Counted from the first letter of the stretch, positions 34,437 through 46,204 are shown. The stretch is 64,000 nucleotides of DNA from Unio delphinus (GCA_029339505.1 JAQISU010000119.1:1802501-1866500), one strand, 5' to 3'. The notes: a model not told the origin generated them from the letters alone. Translations and numbers: made by a program.

Positions 34437-35030
34437 TCAGTGAACGATTTTAACCGAATATTTTATCAAGTCCGACACAAATCCATGTTGGATTGACTGA
34501 GCGCGACTAAACAAATTTCTAAAGAGATTATGATCCATATCACCGCTGCACCAAGTTTGCCAAATATTTCTAAGAGTATGTGTATCAACTCCGTTGAATA
34601 CGGCAAGAATATTGCAGTTATCTCTGATCACTTTTGGTATTTGTGTGTATCGTTGAGTGACATATAACACGTCAGTTTTTTTATGCCTACCTCTGGAAAA
34701 TATCCTAGCGGGATTCTTTTGATTGTCTAACATGATATCATCATATACGACTAAATTGTTAATATCTCCATCAATATCATCAATGCTCGGTGCTTCATCG
34801 ATATCAGTTATAAACTCAATAATACCCTCGCCGGATTCTTCTACCGCTTTGTCGTTAAAATCTTTTAATACATTGTAACATCTAGACTTGGAGCTATCAA
34901 ATATAACTTGTCCCATTTCATCTATCTCGTTATTAAATTAAGTAACAATTGTGTTATGCCACTTCCAGATGGTCCGATTATAATCATTCTAATTGAATTC
35001 GGTAACATCGCATGGTGTTTAATAGGTTCC
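34437..35030 (-). pseudogene. FtsK/HerA-type genome-packaging ATPase (A32-like)
   Basis: Powers DNA entry into capsids in this virus group. The intact 159-codon part (34916-34437) holds Walker B as NLVVYDDIMLDN and the sensor-like stretch DVLYVTQRYTQIP followed by RDN, both typical of adenovirus IVa2/poxvirus A32-like and Polinton ATPases. The N-terminal part lies upstream in another frame (about 35030-34920) with a P-loop reading GPSGSG followed by I where Lys is expected, so the nucleotide-binding lysine is lost as well as the frame. It reads toward the repeat at 34202 and away from the PLA2-like gene. Confidence 0.8.
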
Positions 35031-35082
35031 CGTCGTCGGGTAACTGAATAATCAATTACATTCTTGTTATTATAAATATATT

Positions 35083-35594
35083 ATGGATCTATATCGTGTG
35101 AAATGTAAGGCGCGTACTGGCACAGATGACTTGACGACGATCACAACTAAAATAACCGATCAGCACTTTCTGGTATATGCGTACAATGTAGTACAAAAAA
35201 ATTTAGATTTGTTTCCAAGGATTTAAAAAAAAAACGAAGAGCTGATATTGCAGCCAAGCTAGCTAAACTCCCGGGAACACCATGGGCAAAGTATCCAGGA
35301 GAAAAACACCTTCCAGGGTATAGTTATTGTGGACCCCGGACAAGACTCGATATCAGACTTGATGATCAAAACTAACCCCGACCCGGTGAATACCCAATAC
35401 ACGCAATTGATAAAGCGTGTCATGCTCATGATGTCGCTTATAAAAGCAGCAATCTGCAACACAGACATCTCGCAGATGTAAAATTAATTCATGCGTTGGG
35501 TTCTATCACTGATAAATCCTTCAAAGAGAAGTTGGCTTCATGGTTAGTAAAATTGGCAATGAAAGGTAAATTGATGTTAGGTGCCGGTAATTAA
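35083..35594 (+). pseudogene. Phospholipase A2-like protein (parvovirus VP1u/adintovirus type)
   Basis: The ATG at 35083 starts MDLYRVKCKARTGT, a short N-terminal region. In another frame from about 35228 comes the enzyme domain, with YCGP calcium-loop-like residues followed by an arginine/leucine stretch, and the active-site block with HD then Y (DKACHAHDVAY). Fold and order match the secreted-type PLA2 of parvovirus VP1 N-termini and of some adintovirus proteins, which act on endosomal membranes. A TAA stop lies between the two blocks and a frameshift upstream, so this copy is dead. It ends 8 bp before the integrase ATG, suggesting one transcript. Confidence 0.7.
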
Positions 35595-35601
35595 TAACAA
35601 C

Positions 35602-36494
35602 ATGAAATCTATTCATTATTCTCCAAAAGGATACTGGAGGGGCAAAGTAGCAATCTGTAAACTCGCTAGCGCCGCAAAGGTGAAAAATACCACTGTAGCG
35701 GATTGGTTATCCAAACAGGCGATATGGCAAATTTATCTACCGCCGCCTAAACGAATTAATAACTCGCATTTTGATGTGACCGTTCCTAATGAGGTTCATC
35801 AAGCTGATATATTATTTCTGCCGCATGATGGTGGTTACAAATACGCGCTAACCGTAGTTGATGTTGCGAGTCGATACAAACAAGCAGAACCGCTAAAAAC
35901 AAAATCATCAACTGAAGTGGCTTCTGCATTTGAAAGGATTTATCGACGAGGTCCTCTGCGTTGGCCAAATTTATTACAAGTTGATCCTGGCAAGGAATTT
36001 CAGGGTGCAGTGTTATCAACAATGAAGCATCATAATGTCACTATCAGACGAGGACATATTGCACTACATCGCGATCAGGCAATTGTTGAACGATTTAATC
36101 GTACACTTGCTGAGCGGTTATTTGGATATCAATACGCGAAGGAATTTATTCAGGATAAACGATCTCGTGAATGAGTGAAGAGATTACCAGGCGTAATTAC
36201 CGTAAAAAGAAGTATATACCCGTACAACCGCAAAAAGATTTCTCAAAACAACCAATACTCGGTAATGTCACTGTTAGGTATTTATATAAACCAGGAGAAC
36301 TCGAAGGTGGCACAAAAAGGGCTACTGATCCTATTTGGAGTGTTACTGTACATAAAATATCTAGTATAACACGATCTACGGGTAGACCAGCAATATATAG
36401 ACTGGATTTGACCGCTCCTCAGCGAGGATTTACTAGTGAACAACTGCAAGTGATAACCGAGGATACTCAATTACCGCCGCGTGGTCTTAACTAG
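35602..36494 (+). pseudogene. Polinton-type retroviral integrase (rve)
   Basis: I take the ATG at 35602 as start; the frame is also open slightly upstream to 35581. An N-terminal HTH-like part (AAKVKNTTVADWLSKQ) precedes the RNase H-fold core: HQADILFLPHDG gives the first Asp, LLQVDPGKEFQGA the second, and RDQAIVERFNRTLAERLF the Glu, so the DDE set is kept. A TGA at 36172-36174 interrupts right after RSRE, where the family continues. The C-terminal part follows in a shifted frame with RYLYKPGELEGG and the chromodomain-like tail to 36494. It integrates linear element DNA, typically with 6-bp duplications. Inactive here. Confidence 0.9.
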
Positions 36495-36705
36495 CACCTC
36501 TTCGTCTGTTACACTCAAGACAAGTCAGCATCACATTATCGCTGGTATGACCAATACTGCTGTTCTTTTTGTCTACGGTAAATTGGCGAGGATCTTTATC
36601 CGACCAACACCAACGCATTATACAATTGCAACTCGCGCAGTGATTATTCCATTGTTGCTTCAGCGTAATTATTAATTCAGCATCAATATCAAATTCTCTA
36701 TTTTT

Positions 36706-37800
36706 TTATTTATCCTGTTGTTTATAACCAGAAAGTTTTTTTCTGATTATGTCCTTGACAGTGTCAAGGCTGACAGTATCACTTATTGTAGTGTCATTAT
36801 CATCTAAAACAACTCTTCGAAGGTGTTTTATTCTTCGTTCTCTGGACACTGCGAGATAAACTAAATTTGACCACTCGATGTGATTATCAACCATCCAAAC
36901 AATTGTATCTCATATAATTAATTCCTGTGAAGAATGTATCGTCGCTGCGTAATCTAGCGTCCATGGGGATTTATCAGCACGCAATGCATCTTCGACAACG
37001 CTGATAGCAACCAACACAATATCATTTAACACTAAATTATGCTTTTCACGCTGTCCTGGAATATCAACTTCAATATTCTGTTTTCGTGTATCTGAAGGCC
37101 TATAACACAGCGGTAATGGAAGTGTTGTAAATTTGTCTTTATGCAAATCACATAACTTCATCTGAAGTGTGTCTCTGATTATCTTTCTACTCGCCACTAT
37201 CAAATCGTTTGATCTCCACGCTTCCCAAAAATCTTTTAATGGGGTTTCTGAAATTATTTCACGCGCTATCTCACATTGAATTTTATCAGGTTGTTATCTG
37301 ATTAGTTTCTTGAACTCGCGTAATTGTTCATCAAGTGCTCTATGATCGGTGTTAATTTCTTCATAATAGTCTACAAAATTCTTCAGCCAATCATGCGGCG
37401 ATAAACCGACAAATGGTGGTGGTTGACCATTATCGCCGCACATTATTACTTTTGTATTCGCTAACAATAACCAATCGATAAATTTTTGTATCACATCTAA
37501 TGACACTGTGCATATTTCATCCCAAATAACGACTTCAGGAATAAATTTCTCACCCATTCGTTCAGGAGTCCATTCATCGCCTTTCCATCGAAATAAACTG
37601 TGATAAGTACAGGCATTAATTCCTCGCTGTTTCATCTCTCTGGCAAGTCTGTGTCATGTTTGATTTGGAAATGCTAGCGTTTCTACGAAATAACTCAATC
37701 GCACGAGTCGTCTTTCTTGACCCGCCACAGCCGTTTAGGTAGCTGCTTTTGTATCTATATATTGGATCAGATATCGGAGGTGCATTAGATAGTTCTGATA
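36706..37800 (-). pseudogene. Superfamily 1 DNA helicase domain, downstream of PolB
   Basis: Motifs appear in order on the minus strand across broken frames: Walker A GCGGSRKTT near 37,735; Walker B IWDE with ICTVSLD at about 37,530; motif III-like IMCGDNGQPPPFVG at about 37,440; a later TIHSSQ (motif V) near 36,930; and LVYLAVSRER (motif VI) near 36,860. This is an SF1 (Pif1/RecD-like) helicase set. A short linker connects it to the PolB C-terminus, with only a frameshift (around 37,850) between, so the two were probably one protein, or two abutting genes. At least three frame breaks make it non-functional. Confidence 0.75.
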
Positions 37801-37812
37801 TCTGATTATTTT

Positions 37813-39941
37813 TTAAATATTTATCTTCAATCGTAACATCTGCTGATTTGGAATAGTCGCGCAGTATTTCCCGCTTAATTCTCCATGATCCCCAGAATTA
37901 ATAAATTTGACCACTTCTTCCCTGTGTTTCGCGTCTATATAAAATGAATCAGTGACGACTCTAACTGCGGTGTCAGGAGATATATTTGTCATCGAAAACA
38001 GATTAATAAAAGCGTAAGTCAGCATAGACGCCCTCAAATGTGTATACTGAAGATTTTCTCCGTCTGCGTAAGTAACAATTGTACCAAATTTTGTTCCATC
38101 GGACAAGAAAGCGTCTTTACGATCGACATATATACCCTTAGATGTTTTATCCGCGATTATAAAATCGTATTCAACGCTATCTATAATCTACCGTGAAGAA
38201 TATAGTTCATTGTCGTATTTTCCACCTAGAGTAAATTTACCAATTATTCTTCTACCAAGATCCTTTGCGTCTATATTTCTAACTTGAAATAACTGTTTGG
38301 ACCATTTCACGATATTTTCTTCGTCAAGATCGGGAAACTGTTTTCGTTGTTCGCTGATTATACTATCTAGATTGGGTTGTGGTAACCAGACTTCAGTCTG
38401 AGCTCGATATGATATAATCTCTTCACTGACAATCAGCGATATCAGCATTCTACAATCAGTCATATATCGTAATAGCACTATTGGCATTCAGTGTTTTTCA
38501 GAGATATGTCTACCTATCCAAATATAACAGCACGGATGAAGTCATGTAGCCAATTCAAATGATACCACACGAGCGAATCCGGTTAAATCAAAATCAGGTA
38601 GTGGTCCATTAATCGGAACACGGGCCATCTCGTGTGTGGGATGTCCAAATCGCTTGAAGTATTCAGCGCATTCTCCGTACCCGAGAATACTCGCCGGATA
38701 ACACGCAACCATATCAACTGAAATAATAGCTTCAGCGGTGTATTCTGTATTCCATAATCCACCGTGGTTAAATTCTATACAACTTGATTTGATGTCTGTG
38801 AGAAATTCAGCTCTTGTTGGTTTCCATGTGTTTCTCTTTCTCGCAAAATGAGCTACAACCGACTTAATTGTAAAACAGTTTGTTAGTAATTGTTCGTCGT
38901 CGAAACTCTTCGAGAAACTACTAGCTAGTTTCTTCATCGCCTCATGGAGGGCTTCAGTGGGGTATAATTCTCCATTGGGTCTTACAAATTGATCGAATCT
39001 ACCCTCCTCGTTTTCAAGACTGTGAAGTAACCACATTGACACAGGATCGTTTTTACTCAGTTGGTGAATAAAATCAAATAGTTTCTCTTCTCCGGAGAAG
39101 TCTACGGGTATATATTTTATGGTTCTATCCCGCGGAAATTTTGTTACTGCAGATGTTCATGCGTGTTCATTATGATCAATAATTTTGATTGGAGCTTCTC
39201 TCGATATATATTTAGGTTCGTATAATATCTCGCCTGTTATCGTCCTTACCGATATTGGGAATTTTAGTATTCGTTCTAACGCTGCCACATTTTGAATTGC
39301 TGCTCTACGCTGTTTCACTGTTAAACCCCACTCGGTTATTTTTTTACGTCTTAGATCAGTCAATTTATTTCCACGCAGCGCATTTGTGAAGTGTTCTAAT
39401 ATTCCTTCTCCTACACAATTCATTCTTGACGAAGTCAACGAAGATAGTTTCATCGGTGCGAGTTTTTCAATACTAGGTTTATCATTTAACGGATATATCC
39501 CATACACAATTGCTGTTACAGGATAAGATCTTTCGTAATACGGTTTGTCAATTCCAGTCAAAATTCCTGGTTTGGAATCTTGACTCACAGTGATAGTTTT
39601 TTTATCCTTCAAGATGGGTTCAAATTTATCCCGAATAATCCAATCTCCTGTGTCTGAACGGATAATTAATTTTATTCTAAAAAAATACCTTTTCGCCCAA
39701 GATGTGAGATTATCTTGGCTGTTCCTTTATCGTTCATGGTAGCATCAACTCTACCATCAATTCGAAATGTTGACCAACAGTGAGATGCTCCATCGTGTTT
39801 GGATTCATTAAAACAATCACGAATTTTACTTATCATGGTTCTATCACGAATTTTACCCTTTGGTGTATCAGAGACTCTATCGAGATTGAATTTAGCATTT
39901 TTACAGGATTTAATTTTCGATAATCTCTAGAACTCCTTCAT
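37813..39941 (-). pseudogene. Family B DNA polymerase (Polinton type)
   Basis: Presumed replicative polymerase of the element. Reading starts near 39,941. An N-terminal block at 39612-39157 includes NCVGEGILEHFTNALRGNKL and ALERILKFPISVRTITGE. The polymerase region follows: motif A as ISVDMVACYPASIL (39042-38542 segment), a motif B-like GRRIIGKFTLGGKYD near 38,230, and motif C VVTDSFYI near 37,950, where the family has a TDS core. Catalytic aspartates of motifs A and C are kept, but the frame is broken at least three times, including a stop in the first codons. The helicase motifs follow about 90 codons after motif C. Confidence 0.85.
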
Positions 39942-40137
39942 ATTATAATTAAAACAAGTATTTAGATAAAGAATTTATTCTATAATGAATCATTGCAAAT
40001 GGCTTATGATTGGATCAGTAACCGCGTGTAACAAATCATGCAGAAATGAGTTCTGTGGGTATCATATGCAAAGCTTTCGGCGTGGAAGCCTTGGTCTGAT
40101 TCCTTGTATAAGATGTGGGGTAGAGGTGCGAGGAAAA

Positions 40138-41147
40138 TCACCCCTAGCTACCTTTGTTTTGATGCTTTCAGATTTCATGGTTTTACATTTGATTGACAGA
40201 CCCTGGATTTATTGCATCACAACTGATAAGAAAAACCCTTGATGTTTATAATACAGGAATGGAGAGACTTTGCCATAGAACAAACTTTATCAACTTTTGG
40301 CTTCAAAGTTTTATTAAAATTTAAATTAAATTTTAATTTTCTTTTAAAAATATGTATCATTTTTTAACATTACATTTTCTAAGAACGTTTCAGAGCGAAT
40401 TTTAATTTCTAGTAATTTCCAGATTGTTGTTAGAACTAAAAACTAATTACACTTTATTTGAAGTGATTATCTTGATAAAGAAACTCACAATTAAACTTTA
40501 AGTTTTTAGCATTTTTGCCATGCGGCCATTTGGAATGGGCTGGTTTTTGTGTTACAGTGGTGTCAGCTAATAGCCTGTAACTGTTCTATTCATTGATGAA
40601 ATTCCTTCAAACTTTGCAGAAGTATTTCAGACATATTGATTTGATCACGAATGGAAGTTTTGTCCATTGAGGTGAAATTGTCTAACCCTGTCAGAAATCG
40701 CATCACAATTAATACTTCCAGTTCAGTAGCCACGAATGTAGTTCTAGTCTATTTTTAGAACATTTATTCCGCTCTCATTTTGGTGATGATAGAAGAGTTA
40801 TATTGATACATGTTTGGTATGGATTTAAAGGTAATTGTTTATTCTAGAGAATAGGATCTCTGATAATGGTTGCCTATGTGTATTTCGGCGCCAGTGCACA
40901 GTGTGTACTTAGGCCTTAGTGATGATCCGGAAGTGAAATCTGTGTTCTGTTTACATTCTGCTATGTTTACAGTGCAGCCACTCAAAAAAATGCCGATCAA
41001 GCCATGACAAGAATTGCACCGTGAAGTCATCTTTGGGGGGTATTTTAGATTTTCATATGATTTGTATTGATTGTCACATTGTGGAAATATCAGTGCTGAA
41101 AAATATATGTAAAGAACATATAGGAAAATTAATTGTAGTGTATGTCC
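40138..41147 (+). repeat. 1-kb direct repeat, left copy
   Basis: Runs from ACCCCTAGCTACCTTTGTTT to GTAGTGTATG and matches 44889-45896 in the same orientation with scattered differences. A divergent partial third copy is at 19393-19812. The pair brackets the His-Me nuclease and the Mutator-like transposase. It contains no convincing gene; overlapping short frames read both ways. Confidence 0.9.
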
Positions 41148-41433
41148 TGTCAGGCAGTATTGATGAAACTGTAATATGCAATATTTTTTTTTTTATTATT
41201 AATGATAGACAGCTGAAATTTTTACACCAGGTGTATATTCAGTGTAGAAATTGGAAATTTAAAAAAAATTAATTTTTTTAAAATGAACTTTTAATTATTT
41301 TTTTTAAAAAGTAAGTTTTACCCCATAAATGTACAGAAATGACATCTGACGGAGAGATAACTCATTAGTATTAGCAGCAATGTATTCCTACACCAAATAC
41401 AAGTTGCAATGGAGGCTTTTCTCAAAACTTGTC

Positions 41434-41780
41434 AGCCAAACTTTCTTTAAATTCTGTCCTAGCACATAATAGTGATTGCCGAATATGGACTGGAAACTTC
41501 CAATAGATTATATGGCCTATTATCATATAGGGACCCTGAGACAAAAACATGGAAGATAAAGCATGTCCACAGACTGGCATTAATGATCAAGTTGAGAAGT
41601 CTGACTATTCCAAAGGAGCTTGATGCATCCCATTTATGCCATAATAGTTTGTGTGTGAATGCGGATCATCTAAATCTAGAACCGCATACCGTCAATAATA
41701 ATAGGCAGTGCTGCAAAGATTATAGGTATTGCATTGGCCATGGTGACTTTCCAGACTGCATGATGAAGTTGAAATTATAA
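41434..41780 (+). CDS. His-Me finger (His-Cys box) nuclease-like protein
   Basis: The intact part starting at 41472 reads WKIKHVHRLALMIKL, then DASHLCHNSLCVNADHLNLE, then NNNRQCC and GHGDFPDC. SHLCHN...CVN..HL is the His-Cys box of I-PpoI-type homing endonucleases: a beta-beta-alpha metal finger with catalytic His and Asn plus zinc-binding Cys/His. Just upstream in another frame, SDCRIWTG fits the usual start of the domain, so one base shift near 41,490 has separated it. This could be an accessory nuclease of the adjacent mobile element or a degraded homing-type gene. Small, single-exon, plus strand, opposite to the transposase. Confidence 0.7.
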
Positions 41781-42302
41781 CAATGAATAATACAGGTATC
41801 TTGATATATCCTATACACCCACCCACATCAATGTTGAATTATGCTTGGCATTGAAGGATGGATGGATGGATGGATGTATTGAGTAAGGAGGAGAAAAGAG
41901 AGTGTAGTCTTTATTTTAATATCTCTTTCATGCTGGTATAAAAGTGCTGTTCTACATTCCTTCCTTCCTTCATGCATTCATTCATTCATTCATTCAGCTA
42001 GCAAGTCATGCTATATTATTTATATTTTATGTTAGAATTTTGTTACAGATTTATTTATTTATTTATTTTGCTTTTTAATTTCTTTATTTGTGTCTTCATA
42101 TTCAGAAAAACTGTTTCGACCCCTCCATAGGTCTCATCAGGTGGTAGTAAGTAACACAACTGCACATAACATGCTTTGTGTTACCTACGGATTTCCCCGC
42201 TACAGTTTTCCCTTCTGTACCATGTGTTTTTTTGTGTCTTTTAACAACATTCATGTTGCTCATGGAATTAAAACAATCTTTACTCTCTGCAGTGTCCATT
42301 GG
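41781..42302. repeat. Simple-sequence-rich stretch between nuclease and transposase
   Basis: GGAT tetranucleotides at about 41857-41876, CATT/ATTC repeats at about 41970-41996 and TTTA repeats at 42047-42068. The + frame at 42090-42341 overlaps the opposite strand and shows no domain. Otherwise non-coding. Confidence 0.6.
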
Positions 42303-44706
42303 CTAAACCTGTGCATAGGAGTGATCATCCTTGGTGTCTAGAAGTCTTTTGCAGTAGTCAGACTGTCTATTGCTTTGCTGAGTCCTGTACCTCAGATGAG
42401 CCTGGATCATTTTTCCTTGTCTCGCTAGGAGACGTCGCCTAGTTTGTGGATGCTTTTGATACAACTGATGGTAAGTGCAGCGTTTATCCATTGTATCCAG
42501 TGATCGCAAAGTCCTTGATGACAGTTGACCTTTCAAGTGTGTAACCTTGGCTTTCAGTGATGATCCCACGCTATTATTGAGTCTGTGTATTGTTGAATGC
42601 ACTCTTGCCTCAAAGTTTCTGGAATAGTTCACATTTTTTGGGTAAGGAAACGCTGATTAATCTGTTCACAGCCTCACATTTCTGTGTGTTTATATTCAGT
42701 CGCAGTCTTTGTACAGCATCACAGGAGAATTTCATTTTGAGAACTTCTAACAGGATTGTCTGATCATTTTCTGTCATGTTAAGATGAGTCATTGTATGAG
42801 GGCCTAGGTATTCTGATCGCATCCACCAGTTGTTAGTACATCCTCCCCCACAAACCTTGGAATAACGCCGGCATTTTGAGCAGTCCCCTGAATAACAGCG
42901 CAGAGTGGCATCCAGTACTTGTGGAAGTTGACCTTTAATTTGTATAACATCACCTCTGTTATCCTCCATCAGTTGTTTGAAGATCAAACTGCACTGAGCT
43001 TTGATGTCTTGACTGATAATTTTCTGTTTGAGCCTTTTTCCTTCTCTTGTTATTATTCCTGGAAACATTTCGGCACTAAATACTGCAGAGTTGCACCGTT
43101 TGAACAGTAAACGACCCAGATGGATGGGGTCTGACAGTCTTTCTACTTCCCACTTTGGATGCAAAATGTTGTAAGCAGCTTGGAAGCCAGCAGCAATATT
43201 TGCATCTCCCTCTGTAGTTACATGATTAATGAGAATCTCTTGCATCACAAATTTGTTTCCAATTTCACTTGCCATGTCATGCTCTGAATGTGGTGCAACT
43301 GGTGACAGATTTGATATGCAGTCAACATGGCCTCCTGGACACTGCACATCAGAACCTTTCCCCTTCAGCCATGCTCCAGTCCAGCAGAGCTTGTTTTCTA
43401 CTGTAGAATCCACAATGTACTGCTTCTCTGTAACAGTTTCACAGGCAATTCCAACAGCTTGTGATGAACTTTGGCCAGGTTTCTTTTCATGTCCAAAGCT
43501 AAAGGCATTATATCTGGCATCAAAAGCAACATTTATTTGTTCAGGATGCTGAACACCACGCATGACATTAACCTGTCTGACTGGTTTAAGTTTGTTTGTC
43601 TTATCAATTTCATTGAGCTCAACGGTTGCTTTGCCTACAATGTTGGATGCTCTTTGCATAGATGATGTGCTAGGTGGTGGAATGTCAGTGGCTGCAAGCA
43701 AGTATCTAGCTCTAGTGTTGCCCATAGGAGTATCTTGTAGTCCAGCTTCAAACATCAGATTAACAGCAGCAGGATTTGGCCCATGTTTATCTGTTTTTAT
43801 CTCCTCATATAACTTATACTCTGGTGACTTAAAACTGCAGTTTTTACACATCATAGTCTGCTTCCAAGCACGTCCCCATTTTCTTTCATTAGCAATTTGG
43901 AACTCTGGCCTGTCACACTTGTTGAATTGATGTCCATGGCGATGAATTATATCATTCCACATTTCAAAACTTTTTTTTCAAGCATATGATTCGTTTTCCA
44001 TCAAGTTCATTTAATTCTATCTTTTTCAAGTCCAGTTTTGATTTGAATGATGGTTGTAGAGTTTTTGCAGACCCCGGTTTGGCATTAGAGTCTGGAACAT
44101 GAGCAGACGAAAGAGACCCATTTGTCGGCTTTGTCACTGCTATGAGAGAGAACTTGTCTGCTTCCATTCTTCTGGTCACTGGGACTGATGCAGCACCGGA
44201 AATTGGTAGAGTATCATCCGTCAGATATCTGACTCCTTTGTTATATGGAAAATTTCCAGGTTTAAAAAATAATTTTTGCCTCTTCTTTTCTTTCATTAGC
44301 AATTTGGAACTATGGCCTGTCACACTTGTTGAATTGATGACCATGGCGATGAATTATATCATTCCACATTTCAACAATTTTTTTTCATTCATATGATTCG
44401 TTTTCCATCATGTTCATTTAATTCTATCTTTTTCAACTCCAGTTTTGTTTTGAATGATGGTTGTAGAGTTTTTGCAGACCCCGGTTTGGCATTAGAGTCT
44501 GGAACCTGAGCAGATGAAAGAGACCCATTTGTTGGCTTTGTCACTGCTATGAGAGAGAACTTGTCTGCTTCCATTCTTCTGGTCACTGGGACTGATGCAG
44601 CACCGGAAATTGGTAAAGTATCATCCGTCAGATATCTGACTCCTTTGTTATATGGAATATTTCCAGGTTTAAAAAATAATTTCTGCCTCTTCTTGTACCC
44701 CCTCAT
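42303..44706 (-). pseudogene. Mutator-like transposase (invertebrate type)
   Basis: The main 450-codon frame (43962-42610) carries KWGRAWKQTMMCKNCSFKS (zinc-binding), then NVAFDARYNAFS (first catalytic Asp) and QAVGIACETVTEKQYIVD, a mid-section TEGDANIAAGFQ (second Asp) and the cysteine-rich CSGDCSKCRRYSKVC-type block. The C-terminus continues after a frameshift near 42,620 into 42303-42632 with SRNFEARVHSTIHRLNN. These features match the metazoan Mutator-like transposase domain family. The N-terminal segment (RQKLFFKPGN to DGKRII) is present twice (44706-44389 and 44290-43964) through a tandem duplication of about 421 bp, which alone disrupts the gene. Confidence 0.8.
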
Positions 44707-44888
44707 GGTTTCCGTTACAATAACTGCATGTAAATGATAGGAATTATACTCTTTCCCTCAGTTTTATAACTAAAAAAAGGCAAGCTTGCTAGGTTTTAGA
44801 GTTCTGCACCAACTCTTCAATTTGATTGGAAGCCTACCTTAAGGGTTCCTCCCCTTCATGGCTGTAAATATTGTCATATACATGTTAA

Positions 44889-45896
44889 GTACCCCTAGCT
44901 ATCTTTGTTTTGATGATATCAGATTTCAAGGTGTTACATTTGATTGACAGACCATGGTTTTATTGCATCACAACTGATAAGGAAAACGCTTGATGTTTAT
45001 GATAAAGTAATGGAGAGACTTTGCCATAAAACAAACTTTGTCAACTTTTGGCTTCAAAGTTTTATAAGAAAATTTAAATTAAATTTAAATTTTCTTATAA
45101 AAGTATGTATCATTTTTTAAAATTATATTTTCTAAGAAAGTTTCACAGTGAAGTTTAATTTCTAAAAACTTCCAGATTGTTGTTAGAACTAAAAACTAAT
45201 TACAGTTTATTTGAAGTGATTATCTTGATAAGGAAATTCACAATTAAACTTTAAGTTTTTAGCATATTTGCCATGCGGCCGTTTGGAATGGGCTGGTTTT
45301 TGTGTTACAGTGGTGTCAGCTAATAGCCTGTAACTGTTCTATTCACTGATGAAATTCCTTCAAACTTTGCAGAAGTATTTCAGACATATTGATTTGATCA
45401 CGGGTGGAAGTTTTGTCCATTGAGGTGAAATTGTCTAACCCTGTCAGGAATCGCATCACAATTAATACTTCCAGTTCAGTAGCCACGAATGTAGTTCTAG
45501 TCTATTTTTAGAACATTTATTCCGCTCTCATTTTGGTGGTGATAGAAGAGTTATATTGATACATGTTTGGTATGGATTTACAGGTTATTGTTTTTTCTTG
45601 AGAATAGGATTTCTGATAGTGGCTTTCTGTTTGTATTTCGGCGCCAGTGCACAGTGTGTACTTAGGCCTTAGTGATGATCCGGAAGTGAAATCTGTGTTC
45701 TGTTTACATTCTGCTCTGTTTACAGTGCAGCCAGTCAAAAAAATGCCGATCAAGCCATGACAAGAATTGCACCGTGAAGTCATCTTTGGGGGTATTTTAG
45801 ATTTTCATATGATTTGTATTGATTGTCACACTGTGGAAAGGTCAGTGCTGAGAAATATATGTAGTGAACATATAGTAAAATGTATTGTGGTGTATG
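44889..45896 (+). repeat. 1-kb direct repeat, right copy
   Basis: Partner of 40138-41147. Both contain the same AAATTTAAATTAAATTTAAA-like AT palindrome near the centre and the GCGCCAGTGCACAGTGTGTA stretch. Flanking bases of the two copies differ, so no target duplication supports an LTR interpretation. Confidence 0.9.
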
Positions 45897-46204
45897 GCCA
45901 CATGTAAATACGCAAGCCAAGTCCTCGGCTCATTTGAAGCCCAAGTTTACGCATTTGTGCTGGTCTAATTGTGACAGGCAGTCACCAACAGGTCAACCCA
46001 TTTCCAGGCCTAACTGAAAGTAAATCTAAACTACATTACAGATTTAGCTTATGTGTGATCTGAAAAATGCTAGTATTGTGATAATTAGGCTCATGCCTTC
46101 TACCTTAAATATTAGGAAGTGTCAAAATGCGAAACTATGCAGTGAGACCTAAGAAACACCCTCTGTAGTATAGTTAAATTAATGCATGATTAGAACAAAA
46201 TGAA
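45897..46204. other. No recognised gene
   Basis: Transition from the 1-kb repeat to a possible host segment. Nothing supported. Confidence 0.35.

Noticed and set aside
40138..45896. LTR retrotransposon with 1-kb LTRs
   Set aside because: No gag or reverse transcriptase between the repeats, no TG...CA ends, no matching target duplication at the outer edges, and the enclosed genes are a DNA transposase and a nuclease.
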